Assembly (NCBI GenBank): GCA_965178525.1 | Contig: CBCXVS010000226.1 | Location: 1 to 12,751, forward strand | Direction of reading: 5' to 3' | Origin: CBCXVS01 sp965178525 | GTDB lineage: Bacteria > Tectomicrobia > Entotheonellia > Entotheonellales > Entotheonellaceae | Length of the DNA: 12,751 nt | Shown here: positions 1 to 6,708 of the stretch, in pieces | How positions within the stretch are numbered: the stretch's first letter is position 1 | Layout of the letters: each line of letters begins with the position of its first letter | Translations under genes and position numbers: made by a program | Notes under the pieces: generated by a model | Told to the model about the DNA's origin: nothing | The model's input: only the letters and a program-made list of their open reading frames with translations | The model's database searches: none

Positions 1-120
1 TCAACACCTACACCGGAGGAAGTCGTGAAGGATACCGGTTTGCTTGAGCCGTGTGCGATGAAAGTCGCCCGCACGGTGCTGAGGGGGGGGGGTCATGGCG
101 ACATGATGCCCCTACCCGAT
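1..120 (+). mobile_element. Group II intron, 3' end (domains V and VI)
   Basis: The window opens inside a group II intron; any intron-encoded reverse transcriptase would lie upstream, outside the window. Domain V is at 46-79, exactly the canonical 34 nt. It has the AGC catalytic triad at 47-49, a lower helix 46-53/72-79, a two-base bulge CG at 70-71, an upper helix 54-59/64-69 and a GAAA tetraloop at 60-63. Domain VI follows from about 83: the hairpin TCATG/CATGA (93-97/102-106) is capped by GCGA, and its outer stem is a G10 run (83-92) facing C-rich sequence. A114 is the likely bulged branch-point adenosine, seventh from the 3' end. The intron probably ends at CTACCCGAT (112-120). Domain V has two non-Watson-Crick positions, A47/G78 and T54/C69, so this copy may be degenerate. 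Confidence 0.85.
46..79 (+). ncRNA. Group II intron domain V catalytic hairpin
   Basis: This 34-nt hairpin is the most conserved part of group II introns and forms the metal-binding active site for splicing and retrohoming. The AGC triad (47-49), the bulge (70-71) and the GAAA loop (60-63) are all present. G48 pairs with T77 as the usual wobble. A47, normally paired with U, faces G78, and T54 faces C69. Both departures weaken the helix and could impair catalysis. Confidence 0.8.
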
Positions 121-292
121 GGATATTCAGGGTGGCCGTGAAGGCGAGCACGGCCTGGCCATCAATGGTGATCAGCTTTGGTTCGGCCTGAAACGTGGTG
201 TTTAATCCAGTATTTAACAGCACCAACACCTTATTGGAGCCATTCCCCACATTACGGTCACATATCGCGTTGTGAATCATAGGGTAAGTCAT
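121..292 (-). pseudogene. Small ORF interrupted by the group II intron
   Basis: On the minus strand an open frame begins at ATG 292 (or TTG 295, or ATG 280) and reads plausible protein up to the intron edge at 121. It then runs in antisense intron sequence to a stop near position 8. The native part is about 57 residues and includes KVLVLLNTGLNT, EPKLITIDGQ and AVLAFTATLN. I do not recognise the family. An in-frame stop four codons upstream of TTG 295 limits how far the start can lie upstream. The start overlaps the last 35 bases or so of the MNT-HEPN gene, which would allow translational coupling. The intron lies antisense to this frame, so it could not be spliced from this gene's mRNA, and the original C-terminus is lost. 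It could also be a chance open frame; no clear Shine-Dalgarno is seen. Confidence 0.4.
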
Positions 293-1046
293 CAAGGAAC
301 GCCGTCAGTTGGCAGTTCAAATCGATGTGGGTTTCGGCCATGCCCATCACTAAAGGACACAGCTTCGCCCATTCCAACGTGTAGCCATACGCGTGGCGAA
401 AGAAATGACGAAACGCCAGATACTCTTGCAGACGGAGCCAGAGCGACTCAGTCAAGACCGCTGACCGGATGCCAGAACGCTCTCGCGCCATTTGGGCCAG
501 CAAGTTCGCATGCGAAAAGGCGCCCCCGGGTAGGTCACCGTCTACGGTCACCGCAATCCGCTCGAACATGCGCTCACATCCGGTGTAAAACTGATGCAAG
601 TAGCTGGCCAGAGCATGCATCGCAAATGGTGATGGCGTCTCTTCAGGATTCCATCCCGCTTCAACCTCATGCACCATGCGGTCGAGCGCGACGAATTCGT
701 CCTCGATGCGTGTCTTGAGGGCGAGTAAGGGATCCTCTGGCATCGGCTTCTCTCCCAATATACGGGCACGCAAGGCCTCGCCGGCTCGCTCCAAGTCGAC
801 GAGGTCGACATCCAAGCCCGGGGGGACAAGCGCTCGTAACGTCGACCAAGCCCGGAAAAAGTGCTCCGGCGCGACCCCTTCTACCGCCAGGTCCAAGTCC
901 GAGTCTGCATGCCAGGCGCCATGTCCCACCACAGAGCCAAAGGGAATCACCCGCGTTGCCCCAAAGCACGCTTGTAAGAGGTGTGCACATTGTGTCGCTA
1001 GCTTGAGCGCCTCTTGCTGTGGCATGGGGGTTGGGTCAGATATCAT
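258..1046 (-). CDS. MNT-HEPN fusion: nucleotidyltransferase with HepT-like domain
   Basis: This 262-residue protein joins two domains that are usually encoded by separate genes in MNT/HEPN toxin-antitoxin modules. Residues about 10-100 form a minimal nucleotidyltransferase: G37-S38 opens the Pol-beta signature, S49-D50-L51-D52 gives the first two metal aspartates, and D81 (in DVDLVDL) is the likely third. Residues about 110-255 are alpha-helical and HEPN/HepT-like. They include RHFFRHAY, where R213-x4-H218 fits the HEPN RNase motif Rx4-6H. In split systems MntA modifies HepT with AMP and silences its RNase; here both activities would sit on one chain. Start ATG 1046 is chosen because AAAGGA lies about 10 bases upstream; Met8 (1025) has no such site. 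It lies 129 bp downstream of the broken gene at 1176-1442 on the same strand. The domain call is secure; toxin-antitoxin behaviour is inferred. Confidence 0.85.
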   Translation of the reverse strand: MISDPTPMPQQEALKLATQCAHLLQACFGATRVIPFGSVVGHGAWHADSDLDLAVEGVAPEHFFRAWSTLRALVPPGLDVDLVDLERAGEALRARILGEKPMPEDPLLALKTRIEDEFVALDRMVHEVEAGWNPEETPSPFAMHALASYLHQFYTGCERMFERIAVTVDGDLPGGAFSHANLLAQMARERSGIRSAVLTESLWLRLQEYLAFRHFFRHAYGYTLEWAKLCPLVMGMAETHIDLNCQLTAFLDDLPYDSQRDM

Positions 1047-1175
1047 GCGTACCCGATCCTTTCTCGTGCCCTTCGCGGACTCGTGCCTTTCATCGATCCT
1101 ACAGAGAACGTAGACAGAGAGCCAAGCCGGCCCCGCCGCCGTCGTTTTCTGCTTACCACTTGCTGTCGTCAGGCA

Positions 1176-1442
1176 TTATCTCGCCACAACAAAAGGAGCA
1201 AGCGCAACTAACACATCGGTATCCTCAACAATCTTCGCCCCGACCCGGGCCATGCGATCTCCGGCAAGAAACGTTTCCTCTTCTGTTCTTTAGGCCACTT
1301 CAACGTAGATCACATTGTCCTCTCCACAGATGGCTTTCGGCTGTGCGACCGGCTCCGGGCTGATCGTCTCCAGCACGCCAAGAAATCGGGATAAGGCGTC
1401 GAGTATTTTTGCATCGCCTGTTAGGCTAAGTTGTGTTTTCAT
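1176..1442 (-). pseudogene. Small conserved-looking gene split by an in-frame stop
   Basis: A minus-strand frame starts at ATG 1442, with GGAGG about 12 bases upstream and AAAGG directly before the ATG. It encodes 50 residues (MKTQLSLTGDAKILDALSRF at the start, VIYVEVA at the end) and stops at TAA 1290-1292. The same frame then continues for 37 protein-like residues (EETFLAGDRMARVGAKI, then TDVLVALAPFVVAR) to TAA 1176-1178. Both halves have balanced, soluble-protein composition and read naturally as one protein of about 88 residues. One substitution in a Lys or Glu codon would create the central TAA. A shorter product of 50 residues may still be made, or the second part could restart at its internal ATG (DRMAR). 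I do not recognise the family. It lies upstream of, and points toward, the MNT-HEPN gene. Confidence 0.5.
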
Positions 1443-1650
1443 CCTTTTCCAATACCTCCGCAGCCCGAACGAAGATCTGCGGTCCGCTATAGTCCGTGCG
1501 AGAGCCTACATGAGCACGGCAATAGATCGCGGGGGGATTATATACAACAGGGCCGCAGGAAGCGATGCCGAAACAACGAACGCGTACCTGGCGCTAGAAT
1601 AAACCACGTACGTCAGGGTAACCGCGCGTGATCCTCAGGGCAGACTGCAC

Positions 1651-1656
1651 TATAAT
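1651..1656 (+). promoter_or_regulatory. Perfect -10 hexamer just before a start codon
   Basis: TATAAT matches the sigma70 -10 consensus exactly. No good -35 hexamer is visible 16-18 bases upstream (region 1627-1634). Transcription starting about 7 bases downstream would begin near 1663, next to ATG 1665. The mRNA would then be leaderless or nearly so, which fits the absence of a Shine-Dalgarno before that gene. Confidence 0.4.
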
Positions 1657-1664
1657 ACGTGGCA

Positions 1665-2048
1665 ATGATTCTTTATCACGGCACGGACATCGATAGCGCC
1701 CTGAATATTCTCAACCATGGTCTCGACGCTGCAAAGCTGACGGCGTTGCAACATGGCCGGCCCACCCAAATGGGTGTGGGTTGGTACGCTACCTGCGATG
1801 CAGATGTGGCGTGGTTTCTCGCTTCGCTGGCTCCAGGCAATGTAGGTCGCGGGTATGCGGTCATAGAAATAGACATACCAGAAGACATTCTCAACCAGTT
1901 GCTGGCAGCGCGACAGGCGATTAGGAGCACAATTGCCAACGTGCCGTATGTCGCCCAACAGCATGGGTTTGATATGGGCTCATTCGCATGGCTCAATGCA
2001 CGTGCGACTTTCCGTCCCTATGCGGGGCAGAAGCCGTTCGATGGCTAA
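1665..2048 (+). CDS. Small protein with ADP-ribosyltransferase-fold-like motifs
   Basis: This 127-residue cytosolic protein (no signal peptide or membrane segment) begins MILYHGTD. His5 in YHGT, then G-W-Y41-A-T followed by DADVAWFLA, resembles the first two catalytic motifs (His, then Tyr) of PARP-like/DUF3990-type ADP-ribosyltransferases, where NAD is bound. A strand AVIEIDI (65-71) follows. I cannot place a third catalytic Glu or Gln, and the protein is short for the fold, so activity is uncertain. ATG 1665 is preferred because the conserved-looking ILYHGT segment follows at once; GTG 1659 in frame is the alternative and neither has a Shine-Dalgarno. The stop overlaps the next gene's start by 8 bases (ATGGCTAA), so the two are probably translated together. 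A toxin or defence-effector role is inference from fold resemblance and small neighbours. Confidence 0.65.
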   Translation: MILYHGTDIDSALNILNHGLDAAKLTALQHGRPTQMGVGWYATCDADVAWFLASLAPGNVGRGYAVIEIDIPEDILNQLLAARQAIRSTIANVPYVAQQHGFDMGSFAWLNARATFRPYAGQKPFDG

Positions 2049-2202
2049 GCGAACGTATACAGAAGCCGATTTGCCCATAAGCACGACCACTGACGTTAAG
2101 AAGGAAGGTGAGACGATTGTCCATACACACCATGTGATCTTTACGCGTCCCCTCACACGCGCCGAGCAGCACTTTTTTGCTGATGTGCTGGTCGGTCTTT
2201 AG
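2041..2202 (+). CDS. Small unrecognised protein overlapping the ART-like gene
   Basis: The 53-residue product starts MAKRTYTEADLP and ends FFADVLVGL. It is charged and His-rich in the middle (VHTHHVIF), then has an amphipathic-looking end (LTRAEQHFFADVL). The ATG lies inside the last codons of the upstream gene, an 8-base overlap typical of translational coupling. I recognise no family. The position directly after a possible ADP-ribosyltransferase-like protein would suit an immunity or antitoxin partner, but nothing in the sequence proves it. Chance openness is possible at this length; the overlap and the 6-base gap to the next frame argue for a real gene. Confidence 0.5.
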   Translation: MAKRTYTEADLPISTTTDVKKEGETIVHTHHVIFTRPLTRAEQHFFADVLVGL

Positions 2203-2208
2203 GACACC

Positions 2209-2460
2209 GTGCACGTCTCCCAACAGTTTGGTAACGGTCTCGTGGCCAAACCGGTTGTGGAATTTCTCAGCGATCATGAAGCCCGGTATACCCTGAGGCA
2301 GAAGACCCTGAGCGGTCCATGGAAAGATCTACTCTTTGCCGTACTGGCCAATTTCAGCCATGAAGTGGCGCCGATTCGCTTGCATGATGATAGCCGGGCC
2401 TTTGATCCGGCATTTGGGTTACGGCAATCGGGTAACGACGCTTTGCCGCATGACATCTGA
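2209..2460 (+). CDS. Small unrecognised protein, third gene of cassette
   Basis: This frame uses GTG 2209, with AGGA (2201-2204) four bases upstream, and encodes 83 residues, including FGNGLVAKPVVEFLSDHEAR and GPWKDLLFAVLANFSHEVAP. The composition is that of a small soluble alpha/beta protein; there is no membrane segment or signal peptide. It follows the previous stop by 6 bases, so the three genes at 1665-2460 look like one transcription unit. I recognise no domain. A promoter-like site begins 12 bases after its stop, so the hyuBA operon is probably transcribed separately. The protein could be a second partner of the ART-like protein, or the downstream end of a longer gene broken by a frameshift. 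Confidence 0.5.
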   Translation: MHVSQQFGNGLVAKPVVEFLSDHEARYTLRQKTLSGPWKDLLFAVLANFSHEVAPIRLHDDSRAFDPAFGLRQSGNDALPHDI

Positions 2461-2472
2461 ACCGCTCAGGAG

Positions 2473-2501
2473 TTGACGTACACGTGCAGCAAGCTTAGCA
2501 T
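2473..2501 (+). promoter_or_regulatory. Sigma70-like promoter for hyuBA
   Basis: TTGACG (2473-2478, five of six consensus bases) and TAGCAT (2496-2501, four of six) are separated by the ideal 17 bases. Transcription would start near 2508, giving a leader of about 50 bases before hyuB. Confidence 0.5.
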
Positions 2502-2548
2502 GTCTCTCCAACGCCGATCTAGCCACCACACACGGCATCCACATCCTT

Positions 2549-2552
2549 GAGG
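2549..2552 (+). promoter_or_regulatory. Ribosome binding site of hyuB
   Basis: GAGG lies 4 bases before ATG 2557 and 7 bases before ATG 2560. The spacing favours the second ATG, which would shorten the protein by one residue. Confidence 0.5.
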
Positions 2553-2556
2553 TCTC

Positions 2557-4344
2557 ATGATGAACGCTCAAGCATCACCGTCAACCGCCCCGCTCAGCGC
2601 CTGGCCTACCGGTATCGATCCGGTGCGCTTCGAAGTCATCCGCAACGCTTTGCTGGCCATCACCGAGGAGATGGGCGCCACCCTGCGGCGCGCAGCTTAT
2701 TCGACCAATATCAAAACGCGTGGCGATTTCTCCTGCGCCTTCTTCGATCGCAATCTGCGCACCATCGCGCAGGCATTCGCGCAGCCCTCACACCTCGGGT
2801 CGCTGGCGCACATCGTGCCGCATGCCATCAAAGAATACGGCGCCGACCATCTGCAGCCGGGCGATGGCATCCTGATTAACGATCCCTATCTCGGCGGCGT
2901 GCACCTCAACGACATTACGCTGATCACACCCGTCTTCGACCAGCAGCGGCTGTTTGGCTACGTCGCCAACATTGCGCACCACGTCGATGTCGGGGGCGGC
3001 ACGCCGGGCAGTATTGGCGTGTCCAACGAGATTTACCAGGAAGGCATGGTGATTCCGCCGGTGCGCTTCGTCCAGGACGGCCAGATCGACCGCGATCTCT
3101 TTGCCATGATTCGCGCCAATTTTCGCGGCACGCGGGAAATTTCCGGCGATTTCCGGGCGCAGACGGCTGCCAACCGCCTGGGGGTGCAACGCCTGTCGGC
3201 GTTGTTGCAGAAGTATGGCGCGGCGGAACTCGAACGCTACCTCGACGAAATGCTGCGCTACACCGAGCGCCGCGCCGCGGCCGCCTTTGCCCAGTTTCCG
3301 GACGGCACGTTTAGCGCCGAGTCCTACATGGACGGTGACGGGGTAGGGGACGAGCCAATCCAACTTGCCGCCACGGTACACATCGAAAACGGCCATATTC
3401 AGGTCGATTTGACGGGCTGCGACACGCAACGCCCATCGCCCACGAACGCCACCCTGGCGCAGACCTATTCCGGCGTCGTCTACGTGCTCAAATGCCTCAT
3501 CGATCCCGACATCCCGGTCAATGACGGCTTCTATCGCCTCGTCGATATCCGCACCCGTCCCGGCAGCGTCGTGGCCGCCCGCCATCCGGCCGCGGTGGCC
3601 GCGGGGTGGGAAGTCGCCATGCAGCTCTGCGATTTGCTCTTCAAGGCCCTGGCCGAGCCCTTGCCGGACCGCGTCCTGGCCGGGACCAAGGGCTGCATTT
3701 GCAACATCGCCTTTGGCGGCGTCAACCCCGCGACGGACGAATATTTCACCTACTACGAAACCATTGCCGGCGGCTACGGCGCCACGCTGCGCAACGATGG
3801 CATGGACGCGGTGCAGGCGCATTTTCAGAATACGGAAAACGCGCCGGTGGAAGAGACGGAAGCGCACTATCCGGTGCGTATCTTACGCTATGAACTCATC
3901 GACGATTCCGAAGGTGCCGGGCAGCACCGGGGCGGTTTGGGCATCCGGCGCGATTATACGTTTCCAGGGCACACGCCGAGCTTTTCCATTCTCTCCGACA
4001 AGGCCACCTATGCGCCATGGGGACTCTTTGGCGGCGGTGCGGCGCGCGCGGCGCACTACATCCTCAATCCCGAAACGGAGGCGCGTGTCCTGCCCTCGAA
4101 GATCACCCTGCCCTTGCAGCCGGGCGATGTGATCAGCGTGCAAACGCCGGGTGGGGGCGGCTGCGAGCCGGCCTGGCGGCGGCCTCCGAAGTCGGTGGCC
4201 GGGGATGTGGCCCTGGGCAAAATTTCCGCCGTGCGAGCGCGTGAGGTGTATGGCGTCGTCGTCCATCCGGAAACTGGCGAGGTGGATGCAGACGCCACCG
4301 CGGCGCAGCGGGCGCGTCTGGCCGACCATGGGGCGACGTCATGA
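2557..4344 (+). CDS. hyuB: Hydantoinase B/oxoprolinase family protein (HyuB)
   Basis: The 595-residue protein is a full-length hydantoinase B family subunit, close to the usual size. Family landmarks run in order: DPVRFEVIRNAL near the N-terminus (about 21-32), the block ending DFSCAFFD, NDPYLGGVHLNDI (about 108-120), IAHHVDVGGGTPGS (about 139-152), RGGLGIRRDY (about 459-468), and the C-terminal LQPGDVISVQTPGGGG. Such subunits pair with HyuA for ATP-dependent ring opening of hydantoins or 5-oxoproline, or as the partner in acetophenone-carboxylase-like carboxylations; the substrate cannot be read from sequence. It is cytosolic. Its stop overlaps the hyuA start (ATGA, 4341-4344), so the two are translationally coupled in one operon. 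Start ATG 2557 or 2560. Third codon positions are strongly G/C, unlike the genes before it. Confidence 0.93.
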   Translation: MMNAQASPSTAPLSAWPTGIDPVRFEVIRNALLAITEEMGATLRRAAYSTNIKTRGDFSCAFFDRNLRTIAQAFAQPSHLGSLAHIVPHAIKEYGADHLQPGDGILINDPYLGGVHLNDITLITPVFDQQRLFGYVANIAHHVDVGGGTPGSIGVSNEIYQEGMVIPPVRFVQDGQIDRDLFAMIRANFRGTREISGDFRAQTAANRLGVQRLSALLQKYGAAELERYLDEMLRYTERRAAAAFAQFPDGTFSAESYMDGDGVGDEPIQLAATVHIENGHIQVDLTGCDTQRPSPTNATLAQTYSGVVYVLKCLIDPDIPVNDGFYRLVDIRTRPGSVVAARHPAAVAAGWEVAMQLCDLLFKALAEPLPDRVLAGTKGCICNIAFGGVNPATDEYFTYYETIAGGYGATLRNDGMDAVQAHFQNTENAPVEETEAHYPVRILRYELIDDSEGAGQHRGGLGIRRDYTFPGHTPSFSILSDKATYAPWGLFGGGAARAAHYILNPETEARVLPSKITLPLQPGDVISVQTPGGGGCEPAWRRPPKSVAGDVALGKISAVRAREVYGVVVHPETGEVDADATAAQRARLADHGATS

Positions 4345-6437
4345 GCACCTATCGCCTCGGCATCGATATTGGCGGCACGTTTACCGATGCCGCCTTGGTG
4401 GATGACCGCACCGGGGCGGTGCAGATCGTCAAGGTGCCCAGCACGCCGGCCGATCCGGCGCTGGGTTTTATGACGGCGGTGGAGCGGGCGTTGCCGCTTT
4501 GTGGCGATACGAGCGACGCGATCCGGCTGCTCGTGCATGCCACGACCGTGGCGACGAATGCTCTGATCGAAGGCAAGACGGCCCGTCTTGGCATGGTGAC
4601 GACCGCTGGCTTTCGCGACATGCTGGAAATCGGCCGGCAGATTCGCTCGCATCTCTACGATGTGCATCTCACCAAGCCCCGGCCGCTGGTGGCGCGACGC
4701 TGGAGTTTTGGGGTGCGCGAACGGCTGGATGCCATGGGCCAAATCCTCGAATCGCTCGACGAAGAGGCCGTACGCCAGGCGGCGCGCCAACTCAAACACG
4801 ACGGCGTCGAGGCGGTGGTGTGTTGCCTGCTGCATTCCTATCTCAATCCGGAGCATGAGCACCGCGTGGCGGCGATCGTGCGAGAGGAATATCCCGAAGC
4901 CTATCTGTCGGTCTCTGCCGATGTTTGCCCGGAGTTCCGCGAATATCTCCGCGCCAGCACCACGGCGGTGAACGCGGCGATCATGCCGTTGGTGTCGAGC
5001 TATCTCAGCCATCTCGAAGCGCGCCTACAGGGCCTGCGTATCACGGTGCCGTTTTACGTCATGCAATCGAGTGGCGGGGTGATGAGCGTGGCGGCGGCCA
5101 GACAGAAACCGGTGTACATGGTCGAATCCGGCCCCGCCGCTGGCGTCATCGCCGCCGGGGCGTTTGCCGAGCCGCACGACTACCGGCAGGTGATCTCGTT
5201 TGACATGGGCGGCACCACGGCCAAAGTCGGTTTGATTCAGGACGGTCAGCCCCGGCTGTCAACGGAATTCGAGGTCGGCGGGCAGGCCATTACGCCGCTG
5301 GGCGAGGGGCGCGGCAGTGGCTATCCGGTGCACACCCCGGTGATTGACTTGGTCGAAGTTGGCGCGGGCGGCGGCAGCGAGGCCTGGATCGACGCGGGCG
5401 GCGCCCTGCGGGTTGGGCCGCAAAGTGCGGGCGCTTCGCCCGGGCCGGTGTGCTACGGCCAGGGTGGCGCCGTGCCGACGATTACGGATGCCAATCTGCT
5501 CCTGGGCCGCCTCAACCCGGCTTTTTTCCTCGGCGGTGAAATCGCGCTGGCCGTCGATGCCAGCCGTGAGGCGATTCGGACCCAGTGCGCCGAACCGCTC
5601 GGGCTCGATCCGGTGCAAGCGGCCAACGGCATTGTGGAGATCGCCAATGCCCATATGATCGGCGCCATGCGTTTGATCTCGATTCAGCGCGGTTATGATC
5701 CGCGCGATTTTGTGCTCGTCGCCTTCGGCGGTGCCGGTCCGTTGCATGCCAATGCGCTGGCCCGTGAACTCGACATCCCCACCGTACTGATCCCGCCCAG
5801 TCCGGGCATTGCCTCGGCCCTTGGCATGCTGATGACCGACATCAAGCACGAGTTTGTCGCCACTCGCCGCCAAATCGTCTCCGGCCTGGAACCAGGGGAG
5901 TTGGAGGCGCTGTTCGCCGATTTTGTCGCCCAGGGCGCCGCTCTGCTGGCCCGCGAGGGCGTGGAACCGTCGCGGCAACGGGTGCTGCGCAGCGTGGATC
6001 TCCGTTATCAGGGGCAATCGCACGAATTGTCCGTTCCCGTGCCATCGGAGCCGTTGACGCCGCCGCATGTGCGGTCTCTACAGGAGCACTTTCACCAGGC
6101 GCACGCGCGGGCCTATGGCTACGCCGCGCCCGAAGATGCGATCGAACTGGTCAATGTGCGGCTGACCGCGTTGGGCCTGAGTCCCAAACCCAAGTTGCAA
6201 GCGCGGCCACGGGGCAGCGGCGACATCACCGGCGCGCGCAAAGGGCAGCGCGAGATGTGGTTTAGCGAGACCGCTAGCTTTGTCGCCTGTCCGATCCTGG
6301 ATCGATCGCGCCTTTGCTGGGGCGATACCGTTCGCGGCCCGGCGGTGATTGAGGAACTCGATTCGACCACGGTGATTCATCCCGATTATCAGGCCACGGT
6401 GGACCGGTACGGCAACTTGCTGCTCCGCCGCGGTTGA
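4341..6437 (+). CDS. hyuA: Hydantoinase A/oxoprolinase family protein (HyuA)
   Basis: This 698-residue protein is the ATP-binding subunit paired with HyuB. The N-terminus carries the ASKHA phosphate loop DIGGTFTD (residues 9-16). It is followed by HATTVATNALIEGK and GFRDMLEIGRQ of the hydantoinase A N-terminal domain. A second nucleotide-binding segment, FDMGGTTAK, lies near 287-295. The core hydantoinase A signature follows (VEVGAGGGS near 338-346, then SAGASPGPVCYG). The C-terminal domain has RYQGQSHELSVPVP. All parts are present and the length is normal. The ATG sits in the hyuB stop (ATGA) without a strong Shine-Dalgarno, as expected for coupling. The complex is cytosolic; hydantoin, N-methylhydantoin, 5-oxoproline or an aryl ketone are possible substrates. 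The deacylase-type neighbours make a cyclic amide more likely, which is inference. Confidence 0.94.
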   Translation: MSTYRLGIDIGGTFTDAALVDDRTGAVQIVKVPSTPADPALGFMTAVERALPLCGDTSDAIRLLVHATTVATNALIEGKTARLGMVTTAGFRDMLEIGRQIRSHLYDVHLTKPRPLVARRWSFGVRERLDAMGQILESLDEEAVRQAARQLKHDGVEAVVCCLLHSYLNPEHEHRVAAIVREEYPEAYLSVSADVCPEFREYLRASTTAVNAAIMPLVSSYLSHLEARLQGLRITVPFYVMQSSGGVMSVAAARQKPVYMVESGPAAGVIAAGAFAEPHDYRQVISFDMGGTTAKVGLIQDGQPRLSTEFEVGGQAITPLGEGRGSGYPVHTPVIDLVEVGAGGGSEAWIDAGGALRVGPQSAGASPGPVCYGQGGAVPTITDANLLLGRLNPAFFLGGEIALAVDASREAIRTQCAEPLGLDPVQAANGIVEIANAHMIGAMRLISIQRGYDPRDFVLVAFGGAGPLHANALARELDIPTVLIPPSPGIASALGMLMTDIKHEFVATRRQIVSGLEPGELEALFADFVAQGAALLAREGVEPSRQRVLRSVDLRYQGQSHELSVPVPSEPLTPPHVRSLQEHFHQAHARAYGYAAPEDAIELVNVRLTALGLSPKPKLQARPRGSGDITGARKGQREMWFSETASFVACPILDRSRLCWGDTVRGPAVIEELDSTTVIHPDYQATVDRYGNLLLRRG

Positions 6438-6655
6438 TCAAGGCGATGCCGCTGCCCCGCTTTGTCGTGACCACAACGCTTCCAGTGTGTTCCCCTTGTG
6501 CCCGTGTATATGGCTTTTCCCTGTACGGCCAACACCTACCCACGATCCGCTTTCGCTCCGCCATAATACACTGTTAGCTTTGCATGTTGTGAAGCACATG
6601 GGGGCGGGCAGAGATGCCGCTGGTCAGAGGGATATGGGATAGTCTGTAAACCGTG
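6438..6655. other. Intergenic region between converging genes
   Basis: Apart from the hairpin at 6656-6680, I see no gene, tRNA or repeat family in the 271 bp between hyuA and the next gene. A minus-strand open frame covers part of it (up to 6564) but also runs antisense through the end of hyuA and shows no recognisable protein features. Confidence 0.5.
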
Positions 6656-6680
6656 CCCCCAGGAGCAAGCATCCTGGGGG
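6656..6680. terminator. Strong hairpin between converging genes
   Basis: CCCCCAGGA (6656-6664) and TCCTGGGGG (6672-6680) form a perfect 9-bp stem with a 7-base loop. It lies 28 bp past the stop of the minus-strand amidohydrolase and about 220 bp after hyuA, where a bidirectional terminator would be expected. Neither side is followed by a real T-run, so it may act with another factor or only stabilise 3' ends. Confidence 0.5.
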
Positions 6681-6708
6681 ACTCCAACGCGTGTGGCGTT
6701 CCTCTACG

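Noticed and set aside
272..718. Plus-strand frame of 148 codons
   Set aside because: Antisense to the MNT-HEPN gene; composition not protein-like.
1537..1542. TATAAT on the minus strand upstream of the split small gene
   Set aside because: No -35-like hexamer at suitable spacing and nearly 100 bases from the start; not strong enough to list as a promoter.
2788..3867. Minus-strand frame of 359 codons
   Set aside because: It lies wholly antisense to hyuB, whose motifs are clear. Long antisense frames are common in GC-rich genes.
4056..5012. Minus-strand frame of 318 codons
   Set aside because: Antisense to hyuB/hyuA, with Arg/His-rich composition and no recognisable motifs.
5259..6068. Minus-strand frame of 269 codons
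   Set aside because: Antisense to hyuA; shadow frame.
6274..6564. Minus-strand frame with ATG between hyuA and the next gene
   Set aside because: Most of it is antisense to the end of hyuA, and no motif or convincing ribosome binding site is seen.
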